Below, piece after piece: positions 32,151 through 43,142 of a stretch of 49,417 bases of DNA. The notes beneath the pieces were generated by a model, which saw only the letters and a program-made list of their open reading frames with translations, searched no databases and was not told the origin of the DNA. Source of the stretch: Neurospora tetrasperma FGSC 2508 (lineage: Eukaryota > Ascomycota > Sordariomycetes > Sordariales > Sordariaceae); the NCBI RefSeq assembly GCF_000213175.1, contig NW_009799179.1, forward strand, positions 2,842,250-2,891,666, written 5' to 3'. The position numbers and the translations under genes were made by a program. Positions within the stretch are counted from its first letter, which is position 1; every line of letters starts with the position of its first letter.

Positions 32151-34724
32151 ATTGATCGTCAAACGTGAAAGTGAAGCAGAGTCTTGAGACACTAGAAGAG
32201 AAACGCGACCAAAGTGCAAGTATGTCTTGATGGTTTCACGAGAAAAAAAAAACCAGATATGGATGGAGAGATGCAGTGTGGTGAGCATCAATTTCCAAGG
32301 CCCGAGTAGAGGAGTAGGGAGGGCGGCCGGGCGCTTGACACTGTTATTTAACCGTGGATGGCCATCGTGACCATTTGGGATTTGGGGGCCAGGCAGGCTG
32401 CAGCTGAACCGCCCGAGGCAACCATTACACACGGATCGAGATATTGAGGCGGCAAATCGGAGCATGCCACCACGCCAGGTCACCTAGTAGAACAAGGGAT
32501 GTTTGGCATTTCTCGAGCCAGAGATACTACCTACCTACTTACAGGTCCAGACTTGCACGACAGTACGTCTAGAAGCTGGGGGTGCAAAACTGGAAGGAAC
32601 GATGACGGAGGGGAGGGGTACAGTAAGTTGGTCACAGTCTGCTGCGTCACTGTCCACGCGCCGCACACTCCCGTATCACCAGCTACAAACTTCGCGGGTA
32701 ACTAAGGTACCTACCTACAGTCCACAGCGAACACAAAAAAGACGGCTTCACCTTTGCACAGGGGCAGTCAGGAAGTTCATCGCCACCGCTCATGCTAGCT
32801 GCTGTCGACTACATACACCATGTCTGCTTGAAGATTTTGGAATTTGATCCAGACGATGATACCCTTCAAGACCCATCACCAGGCATATACCACCCTCCTA
32901 CATCTCTACACTAAGTACTATGTATAGTACACAACATCAGAGCACTTACACAGCCTTCCAACGAAGCAGAAAAAGCACAGCGCTGGCCAATCGAAAAAAA
33001 CAGATGAACAAGGCTCGAACACTCGACGGAACCCCCCCTGGTCTCATATCATGCAATTACCCACCCGAAGCTCAAGCAAGCGCTGCGGATAAGGATAAGG
33101 ACAAGGATGGATGGATGGATGGATGAAAACAAATGCTTGGGACTTTTTCTTGCCTCTTGATTTTTTTTCTTTTCCACCAAGGAGATCTGAACCGTTGCAC
33201 CGTTACATTGAAGCGCCGAGGCTCGCGAGGATAAAACTTGACCCCCCTTTCCCAATGGGACGGGTAAGGTACATGCCTCTAACATGTCGGCGCCTAAGGT
33301 CTCTAGAGGTATTTTTGGCAATTTTAGTACAGTAAAACCCCTGCCAGCTGCATCCTCCGCTTAGGAACTGCATATGTATACGCCCATGGGTGCATAGGTT
33401 TTGGCTGGCTGGCTTTATTTCACAGCTACAACCTCACAACTAGGGACGTACTGCACACCACATCCCGGATAGTCTTTGACGCCCAATGTACTTGCGCACT
33501 TGGTCTTGAATAGTGAAACTTGAGTAGACTGTCGAGATTTTGTGTTTTGGCCGTTGGCTGGATTCCCATGTGGGTTTCTTTCCAGTCTAGAAGCTGTATA
33601 TACATATGCCATTTGGTGCATCCTAGAATCCCTGGCTTGAATTACATGCAGTTTCAGGGGATTGATTCTACTGTGCAGCGTGCAACAGTAGCGCCTGCGC
33701 TAATGAAGGTTCAAGCACGCGGTGCCCGCCATGTGGGCCCCCTTTGTCTGGTTGTCAAAGATGTCGGTTGCAAGGAACATCAGGTCAGGTTTGTCTTACG
33801 AAGTTGAAAACCAAGGAGGGTTGAGTTATCAAGAACTCCAACCGTAAATGACGAGGATGAAGAGAAGAAATAATAGAGAGACCAGACAATTATCACAGCC
33901 ATCGCTGACGATGACGATAATAACAGGAACAGTAAAGACCGGGACGACCCGTCCGTCCGTTGCCGCCCGCGCCCTCCACAGCGGACCGCCCGCTCTCCGC
34001 TAGAGGGATAGCCCGCCCGTTAGGCCACTGTGGATCCCGCCCACCCGACGCTAGCGAAAGAACTTTGAAATATATTGTACACCACATATAATAGATCCAG
34101 ACTGGCGGTGCATCCGTCCAATAATGCTACGGGCGGGAAAGAGCCAGCATCCAGTATGTTGTGATATTGGATAACGATAAGTCAGAACTAGGGATGGTTG
34201 ATAATAATGGAAGCTTTGGAAATAACCGAAGGGACGAGGAGGGTCGGTTGGCTGGCTGCAAGCATTGGTAAAATGGTAGGTACTGAAGTAATGGGGGTCG
34301 TAGGAGATGTTAGCGCAAGCTGCCACCGGCCGTTATCCTCACCCAGGGACGTTGATGCATAACAATTTGTGCGCTTCATTATTTAACTTCTTGTTGCTGA
34401 ACGACCGAAAAGTATATACAATAAAGCCAAGAGTAAGAAGCAAAGGAACTCTCGCTCTTCCCGACTACTACATACCTCTAGCATCCGATATATGCAAGTA
34501 GCCTTATAATCATCAACCGGGCAGTTGACCAGAACATGATGCAAAATCCAACAAATTACTCCAAACACTTGGAATCGAGAAATGATCCAATGGTCTCCCA
34601 AACCGGAACAAATCCAAAGCCATACGCCATAGCATGTACACATAACTCCCGTATCCTTGCATGTAACCATCAAGAAACACCGATCCTCCCTTCCAGTCCA
34701 TACAATCACACGACTGAAACACGC
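32151..34724. other. Long intergenic region (2.6 kb)
   Basis: It includes the promoter of the two-TM protein gene and the 3' UTR of the HMG-array gene. Seen inside: a (GGAT)5 microsatellite at 33105-33124 and a GC-rich segment at 33950-34040 with repeated GCCCGC/CCGCCC blocks ending at CACTG (34026-34030), which resembles a hAT transposon end. No protein gene recognised. Confidence 0.45.
33950..34030 (-). mobile_element. Possible hAT-type transposon end fragment
   Basis: Read on the minus strand the segment starts CAGTGGCC at 34030 and then shows repeated GCGGGCGG-type blocks over 80 bp. CAGTG/CAGGG termini with GC-rich subterminal repeats are typical of fungal hAT elements. No matching second end, target duplication or transposase is visible. 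Confidence 0.25.
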
Positions 34725-37700
34725 TCAATCATCCAAAGTCAAGTCGATCACATCCGGCTCAGCCTTTCTCTTCACGCCCCTTGGCGCCGACTTCGATCCC
34801 GAGCCAAACGCCGAAGCCGATCCGCCCCCGGATCTCGGCGTCAAGGGCGGAATTTTAAGCCTACTAGATTTGACAGCCCAAGCACTGGTGATGTCAATCT
34901 TGGCCACCTTGTTACTCAACCCGGGCGTGGCAGGCGCGGCGCTAGAAGAGGGGGCAGCCATTCTGTTGGGCTCGATCTCCATCAACGCACGGTCAGCTGG
35001 TGAGAAGGAAGCCGGGTCAGGTCGCGTGGGCGAGGAGGACAGTAAAGGAGTGGCTGCTTTGAGGCCACTGCCGCGCCATGTGCTCGGAAAAGGAGTACGA
35101 GGCGTTACCGTCTTGGCGGGTTCGGGCATGTCTGGCTCCTCGGGTAAGCCGCAAAGTTCCCGCAATTTGTTGAACATCCGGCGACCTGCCACATTCACCC
35201 TCATCCGCTTTGCCTTATCTTCAAAATCACGACGTTCTTCGTGAGTCATGCGCTCCCACCGTGACTCCGTGATAGTGACAACTAGCTCGTAGTCCAGCTC
35301 ACGATTCTCCTGCTTGAAAGCGTGTCCCCAGGTGTTGAGGAACCAGTTAAAGCCGCCGTATTTGTGGGCCCAAGCCTCCCATGTAATGCTTCTAGATGCA
35401 TTAGAGCTTGGTGCAGAAGAAGAGGCAGTAGAAGCGGTAGCAGTGGCAGATAAAGAAGTCGGTACTCGCGGAGCGCCATGAGCAGGGGGAGGGGGGATCG
35501 GCTCCTCAGGTAGGCCGCAAGCTATCCTCAAGTTGTTAAAGGTTACTTGGCGTCTACCACTCATCCTGGCAGCCTTAGCCCCGTCTTCATATGCAAGCCG
35601 TTCGACAGCACTCATGCTCTTCCATCGCGCCTTCATCTTAGCAACAACAGAGTCGTATGAAGTTCTTCTGTCACAGTGAAGCGTCCCTGCAGTGTTGAGA
35701 TAGAAACTCCAGCCGTCGTATTTTCGTTCCCAATCCTCCCGTGTCATGCTACTAGTGGCATTAGAGCTCGTAGTAGAAGAAGAGACAGCGGCAGCGGCAC
35801 TGGTAGCGCTGGCGGTATTCGGCGGGGGAGACGGAATCCACGAACGAGGGTCTCGTTCTGGAGGCAGGTCGAATGCTTCTCTTAGTCTGTTGAACAACGC
35901 CCGGCCTTGGGCACTTTGCCTCAAAGTATACGCAACCTTTTCGTACTCGCGCCGTTGCATAGCTTTCAAGCCACTCCATTGCGAGTAGATTTCGGTTCTG
36001 TGTTCGTCGTATCCAATGTCTGGAATTTGTTTCTTGAGACTCACTCCTACGCTGTTATAAAACCAGGTGAAGCCGTCATATCGACCAGCATCCGAGGGTG
36101 AGCGGCACCTGGCGGCTGCTAGGCGCTCATGCGGATCTTGCCCCGGGGGCAGGCTGTAAGCTTCTCTCAGTCCGTTGAACATCTCTCGACCTTCGGCACT
36201 CTGCTTCAAAGTACTCGCGACCTTTTCGAACTTGCTCCGTTCTATACCGTCCATGCCACACCAGCGTGCGTACATTGCAGTTCTTAGATCGCTGTATGCG
36301 ACATTTGGGTTTTGTTTCTTATAATCCACTCCTTCGCTGTTAAGAAACCAAGTGAAGCCGTCGTACCGGCCATACTCCGAGGGTGAGTCATATTGGCTAC
36401 AATCCCCGATCGTAGAAGCGGTAGCTGCGGATGAAGAGCTTGGTGGTGCCTGCGAGGCAGTTGGCTTAACTGTTATGTCCGCGTTGACTTTTGCCTTCGC
36501 CGCCATGTCCTCGTAGATTCTTCGGGCCATCTGTGTCATGCCATCCTATGTCTTTTTTAAAGCAGTGACCGTTTCTTCATATGTAAGCCCGGGGTTCTTG
36601 TCTCGGAACTTTCGTTCCTCAAATTTTAACCAAAATTCGAAGCCGGCATCTTGCGGGGGTCCTGAAGAGCTGCTACTAGAAGCGCTGTAGTTTTGCGCCG
36701 CCGGGGTTGATGAAACGGTTGCTTTATCCTTGGCTACTCTCTTAAATGTATCTTCCAGCCAGGTGAAAATACCTTTATCGAGCGGATGTTGTGCGGCCGC
36801 GAACGCTTTGTTACTGTAATTACTCCTTGCCGTGGACGTCAAAGCGTCCCATTGCCGCTTCGTGGCTTCGACAACTTGGTCGTAGGAATATTCAGGATAC
36901 TTTCTTCTGACGTTAAGGCCTTCGGTGTTGAGATAATACTCAAAACCGTCATATTTGCGGCTTGGCGCAGCAGTGCTGGTAGAAGCGGATATCGCAGAGG
37001 TTGAGGTTGAGGTTGAGGTTGAGGTTGAGGTTGAGGTTGAGGTTGAGGTTGAGGTTGAGGTTGAGGTCGAGGTTGAGGGGGCCACGGTACCAGATCCTGA
37101 CTTTGCTTTATCCAAGGCCATGGTTGCGTAGACTGCCCGGTGCGTTTCACTCATCGCTTCCCATCGCCGTTGTATCACCGACTTGAGCGATGCTGCCGAG
37201 GCGCCGGAGTTCCTCTTCCGAAGGCGTCCCTCCATTTCTTTAGCAAAAACCTCGTAGCCGGACACAGGCGGTGATGTGGCTGAGGCTGAAGCCGGTCCTT
37301 TTTGCGTAGAGCCGGCAGCCGTCGCAGAAGTCGAGGCCCCGTATGTTCTCGCCCGTTTCGTGGCCCGTTGTAACATAACCTCATTTAGACTGTTCCGTTC
37401 CCTAGCGAGAGCCGACTTCGCCTCTTCAATACGTGCCATATCATCGGTCCTCAAACGATCACCCATAGTTAGGCAGGTTTCCCACTCAACGCCAAGTTGC
37501 TGCCTGATTTGTTGTTCCGACGTGCCTGAGAGTAGACGCGAAAGACCATCTGTGTATTTGTTTATCCACCAGGTCCGGCCACGGTTCAGATCCTTGCGGC
37601 ACGGATCGAGATGAGCGACATTTGGGTACGGGGCAAGTCGTGCTTTGCTTTCCATATAATCCTGCTCTGGGATCGACAGTCTGGTAGATGTACGAACGGC

Positions 37701-40700
37701 GACCATTCCATTTTTGTCAACAACGGGTTTTGCGATCGCAAGCGCCGTGGTAAGTGTCACCTTGGCCTCCTCACGTAACGCCGCCACTCTGCTTTGAACA
37801 GAAGGGAAAGGTTGAGCTTGATCTGGGAGCATGCCTGGGACTACGCTAGGAGGTGGAGGAGGTGCAATGCTAGAAAGAGACGGGATGCTCCGAGTTCCCG
37901 ACGGACCCACAGCCCTCGCATTGTCCAAAGGAGCGAGCTGGGGCTGCTGTTGCTTCTGCAACAAGGCTTGCTTGTTGAACCATTCGCGATGGGTCCGTGG
38001 CAATGAGCTCCATGCTGTCGAAATTTTATCTAACAAGAGTTGGTGGCTGTATGTTGGGTGCTTTGCTCGAAGAGAGCCCATCTGTGTCGAAAAGTAGTAT
38101 TCCCTGCCGGCCTTTAAATCGTCCTCCGCAGACAAGCTTGAGCCTGAAGGCTGGGGTGCTGAATGATGTGGCGCAGGCAAGGAGGGATGGGCCTGGGTTT
38201 GAGCTTGGTTTTGGGCCACCGTTGCCCTGCTCACGTAACTCTCTTGACGACTAGAAGCCATGGTAGTCCATCGTCTCCATAGCTCCGCATTGATCGCACC
38301 ACTCTGCCAGCTGGGAAATTGTCTCTGGATCACGATTTGCTCCTCAAAGAAGAATAGTTGGCGACCATGCTCTAAGGTATCCTGAATATGGGTGGTTGTT
38401 TGGGGGTTGTTGACGTTGTTGGTCATTTGGATGGACCCGGCGAAGCCGTCTGAGTAAGCCGATATGAAGTTACCGGATTGGGTTGATTGAGAGGTAGGAT
38501 CCGAATAAGCCCAGGGGTTGGCCGGGGCACGATGACCCTGGTTAGGCGGAGGAAGCTGGTAACTGTAGTATGTCCCTACAGGCTGTGGGCGCGCTTGACC
38601 TGGTTGCGGACCTTGATAGCCAGAGACAGTAGACTGGTGAAAGGGATGATGGTGATTCTGGTGAGCTGCCACAGGTTGACGGTACCCTTGGGCTGACGGA
38701 GTGGAGAGATCCGGTCGACCGATAATGAAGTGATCAATCGGTTTCCCAAGAAGCGGCGCGGAGTGCACAGGAGGTGGAGGAAGTTCTTTCTCGTCATGAA
38801 CTTCAATTTCAAGATTGTTCTCCAAGAATTGAAATCCTGTAAACCACAAATATTCTTCGCCAAGAATGGCACGCAACTTTGCTTGATCAAACTTTGCGAA
38901 AATTTGTTTCTTCATTTTGTTCTTCTTAATCTCCCATTGCTTAAGAGCAGTAGGATCAGGATTCAAGCGTTTCGTGACGGTTATAGTGCCCGAAGCAGCA
39001 TCAATCGCAAAGTCACAGGAGATGCCCTCCCGCAGTCCTGTCAAGTAATGTCGTACGTGGTCAAAAGCTGTACTGGAGCCGTGAATCCGAACAGCTTTGA
39101 AAGAGCAGGATTCGGAAAGAAATTGGTTGACCCTGAAGCACAGTCCACAGTCACAACTGACCGTGCGCATAACAGGTTGCCAGATCTGTTTCGGCGCCCT
39201 GCCTACCTCCCTGAGTAGGTACATCTCCATGATAGCAGCGAACATGTTTTGATATCGAGGTGTTGATAGCGGGATATGATGCTTTTCGAGGACGTCCGGG
39301 AGGAGATAGAGGAAAGGAACCCAGAGATGGGTAAGCTCACGAAGCGGGATGCGTTTTGCGTCGCCAACCAATTTCATTGTCAAGCGCATAAGGAGGGTAT
39401 CGGCGTTTTCAGCGATTAGTCCAGAGATGAAGCGAGACATGTCGGCCTTGTCGATACCTTCAATTGCCGCTTTAATCATTTTTAGGTCTTGCGTGACCTT
39501 GGTTGAACGAAGCTGGATGATTTCCCTAACCCGTGCCGTCTCCGCGGAACGACTGTGGAGTTTGTAGATGTGCAATTCGTTCAAAATGTGTTCAGCCAAG
39601 TCGAGATAGAGCTTTTTTGTTGCATTTTCCGTGGAGCAGGTCTCGTGGAGTTCATTGGCAAAGCCCAGAAGGAAGGGAATCTTTGTCGAGTTTCGTCTCA
39701 CTAACTTCGTGGCGAGTTCTATGAAGTCAGGTCCCATTCTGAAACAGGTCTTCAGGGCGGAAACAAGTTCACTTCCATCTTGTTGGCCGATGATTTGCCA
39801 ACCGGGAAAGTCAGCTATGCGGACTACTGCGTTCCGTGCCCAATCTCGGGGAACTGTTTCGTCCGTGGTCTCGTAGAAGGCGGTAATTGAGGAGCACCTG
39901 TACTTGATCAAGCTGTGGGAGACTGAGATGGCCAGAATACTAGTAGTTTGCGTTAGCTTCTCAGAATACATATCACCAATGCTCTAGATCACTTACCCCT
40001 CCTGAATGTCTTGAAAGGTGGCTCTCCCTTCTGTGATCTCAGCACGAGCCCATTTGACAAAGGATTGGGGATCGTAAGGCAGTTTGCGAAAGGCAAATCC
40101 CGTAAAGCCCGCGGCAAATGTAAACAAATCCCAGTCCTTGGCAGATATGCAAGCCTTGAGAATGCTCTCCACCAACTCCCCAGGCATAAACCCAAGTCCC
40201 TTTTCGTTATCCCAGGTACATGCCCTCCGGATGAGGTTGCTGAAGATGGGCCAATAGCGAACGTGATCTTCGACGCTCCTTGAGCATAGGGTCCTATAAT
40301 TTTCGAGCAACGAACGCAGAGGAGTCTGAGTGACGTTGTACTTGGCAGTCGGCGGGCCGTTTGCTTCGATGGTCTCCCACAGGAAGTCGGCCACAGTATC
40401 TCGAGGGACAAGGACGAGGGCCTGGCGGATTGGGATGTGGTTAGCAGAGATCCAAAAAGGCTTTAGTGGTGGTATGTGAGGTACGTACTGCATCACAGTA
40501 ACCAGGAAGGAGTTTGGGCTTTCGATGTTCGGTGGTCTTTTGTGTCCAGTCATTCTCGTCAACGGGAACAAACTTTGCGTAGGTTCGGCCCTGCAAGTCA
40601 ACCAGATCCTCAATGACGTAGGAGGGAGACACTTGTTGAGGGTCGATGTCAGTGTCTTCATAGCCTCTGTCGAGCCGGCAAAGAAATAGTTCGAAGGGGA

Positions 40701-41523
40701 TCGCTCGTGCGAGGCGATCCAGAGTTAGAGCCAATACCCGGTCATGCCTTGCCAAAGCCTCTGGAAGCGAATCCACCTTCTTGTAGGTGTAGTGGAGCCG
40801 GTGGAAGAACTTGTTGGCAGTCCTGCAGCCCTTATCTTCGGATGTCCAGTATCGCAACAGTTGGCGAAGGTAGCCTACCTCGCCGTCCGCCAAACCTGCT
40901 ACAAGAATAGAATCGGCCGGTGGTGGATTTTCCGGAGGCGGGGGAGGAGCATCGAAGGGGCTATCGACACGTGGACGCCAGGTCTCGGGATATGTGAGAC
41001 CAGCCCAAGATAGCCGTTCACGTAGCTCTTTCCGAAGATCTTTGGGTATGTATGGAATGTCGGAATCATACTCGGCTTCGGGATCGTCCATTTCCCGGGG
41101 CTCGACGACCGCGATGGTCTTGGACCTGGACTTGGCCTTGATGTTGGACTTTGTTGATTTTGGCTGGACACGGCGTCCCGAGGTTGTACTTGATGTGGCT
41201 GAGGGCCTCGCTCTGTTGACATTTGCGCTCGGCTGGTCAGAGATATTGACATTCTGTTCCTCGTCGTCGGGAGCAATTGATGTGTTCGAAGTTCCTATCT
41301 CAGGGAGCTGCACATCGGTTTCGGCTTGCTCCTCCTCTTTCACATCAGGTCGGGCGGCTTGTTTCGCGACCTTTCTGCCCTTGGGTTTGACTGGGGACCT
41401 TTTCTTTTTCGCAGGTTTCTCAGCAATCGCCATCGGCTGGGTGTTATTCGGTGTCGCGTTGCTGCTTTGCTCGCCATTGTTCTCGTCGCCGGTCATGGCG
41501 GCCATTCTCCGGGTTCGCACCAT
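34725..41523 (-). CDS. Giant HMG-box-like array protein with C-terminal SIM, interrupted by an in-frame TAG
   Basis: Three exons (41523-40489, 40421-39997, 39939-34725) with clean GT-AG introns of 67 and 57 nt. The frame is open for 2224 codons except for one TAG at 36546-36548 (codon 1618); translation would stop at 1617 aa. Residues 1-190 are basic/acidic and disordered; about 190-870 is a region unknown to me with a CDCGLC motif. From about residue 1020 on come roughly ten modules of the form YDGFxWFLNxxG-x(6)-NPxxxYxxxxxxxxxxWxxMxxxERxxFE, which resemble HMG boxes. A (Ser-Thr)n run lies between modules four and five. The C-terminus DVIDLTLDD is a textbook SUMO-interacting motif. A nuclear DNA-binding or scaffold role is inferred. 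The TAG sits exactly where the modules have Trp, so the gene is either recently broken, read through, or wrong in the assembly. Confidence 0.75.
36546..36548 (-). other. In-frame amber codon in the HMG-array gene
   Basis: The codon after TALKKT is TAG and before DGMTQMARR; sister modules have Trp at this place (RQWDAL, RWCGM, QWSGL, RWKSM, RWERM). One G to A change (CCA to CTA on the plus strand, a CpA context favoured by RIP) explains it. No splice pair around it removes the stop while keeping the module. Confidence 0.85.
36997..37078 (+). repeat. GAGGTT hexamer microsatellite (about 13.7 copies) coding for a Ser-Thr run
   Basis: Perfect GAGGTT units with one T to C change near the right end. 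On the coding (minus) strand it gives alternating Ser and Thr inside the HMG-array gene. The hexamer keeps the frame whatever the copy number. It is not the TTAGGG telomere repeat. Confidence 0.9.
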
Positions 41524-43142
41524 TCTCGATCATGGCTCTCTGGACTTTGGAGTCCAGACTAAACACCGTAGTAGCAAAATAAAAGAGCAAAACAAGCGAT
41601 CAATTGAGGACAAAAGCCAAAAGGAGCTTCCAATTCACTTCCGTCCGCGGGGCACGATGCGTGCGGATAGCGAGCTTCCACTTAACGCTTGATGACCGGC
41701 AGATTCCCAAAATTACGTTTTGTTTGTGGGCAACCCAGGCCGTCACGTCACACTCGACGCGGGATTGGGCCTGTAGAGCGCTGATCCTGGATTGTTCCAG
41801 CGCTGTGGTGAGTGGAGTTCTCCACATCCTGGAGATTTCGCGTCACCAACCCAACATTGAGCTTACCGAACCCTAAAGTGCACTCCGCCGGTTGTACGGT
41901 AGCGGAAGGGTTAGGGTCGCTCCCTTTTTGTTTGTTTACTTTTCATCGGACACTGTAAGTTCTAAGCCACTACCAGCGTAGTTCTGGCCAGAAAACAAAA
42001 GAGAATGATGCTTTGAGGCTTATAGTCAAGTTTCTGAGTTCATGTCATCTCTTTGAGGGTCATGAGCCTGTCATTTTGTATGGCTGTAAGCTGCAGCCAC
42101 TTGTCACCTTGTCCCCACGATCTTCGAAGATGGAACGGTTCGGGCGATCCTTCTCAAGAGTGTTACCACACTCAAACTGAATTGGCGAGAATAAAGGCAA
42201 CTTCTTCCTTCTGACATCCCATAGCTTCCCTCGTACGGATTCTTTGAATGGAGTTACGTTCCGTTACAACCTGAGCAAAGGAGGGACGAATAGTAAGCTG
42301 CCTGAAGCCGTACCAGACCTGAAGTCTTTTGGTTGGAGGTGGTACTGGCCTGAAACGTGGGCCGCTCGAGATCTAAGATGATATGTGGGTAATTGGAAAG
42401 TATGAGATTTACTACTGGCGGTTCACATAGACGTAGCATGGATACGTTAGGCTTTAGGTTTTGAGGCATCTGAGTAGTCCGCAATGTTGGAGATGCCCCA
42501 AGTGTGCTCAAAATGCGAGATCCCAAAGCCAATCGGCCGGATTCTTTTGCGATACAAGAGAATACCGAGTGCAGACTTCATGAGTGCTGACCTTCAACAG
42601 TTGGTCAACTTTGGAGTTTGGAGATTGAAGTTAGATGAAACATGTATGTCATTGGGGTAGTTTGGGGAAGTACAACTCGATACGGCGACTTGCATTCCAT
42701 ACCAAAGATACCTCTTAGTAACGTTTCAAAACCGAACGTTATACAATGACATCAATACAGTAGTATACTTACTGCACTCCTATTACTACAAACCCCGAAT
42801 TAACGTTAGTCTTGACGCGAAACCGAACAGACTCTGAGGGCGTGGAGCACAACATACGTCATGCCTGGAGGTGGATTTTGCTTCCATGCCTCCATACATC
42901 TAGTCATGCAGCCCAAGCAACTTGAGCCAACCTTGGAGCTTTGCGTCGCATGTAAGATGTGTACCTAGGTAGGTATGTGTTAGACCTCCCGAGGCTCAAG
43001 AGCAAGCCATCAAATGCTCAAATTCCATTCTTGTTCGACAGGGGAAAATCTCGTGGCTCTCTTTTCACGACAGATTTGAGACCTCGTCAACCTGTTCCTA
43101 CTCCCCAACCAGTTCTCGATAACGTTTCGACACATCTTCACA
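41524..43142. other. Divergent intergenic region (1.6 kb)
   Basis: This region holds the promoters of the HMG-array gene (minus) and the MFS transporter gene (plus). Short frames without domains only; a TACCTAGGTAGGTA run lies at 42962-42975. Nothing else recognised. Confidence 0.45.

Noticed and set aside
31458-32483. Longer 341-codon frame extending the two-TM protein upstream to 32483 and through the intron
   Set aside because: It reads through a good GTAAGT donor and loses the conserved second half; the upstream extension has no similarity.
36997-37078. Interstitial telomere repeat
   Set aside because: The unit is GAGGTT, not TTAGGG, and lies within an open coding frame.
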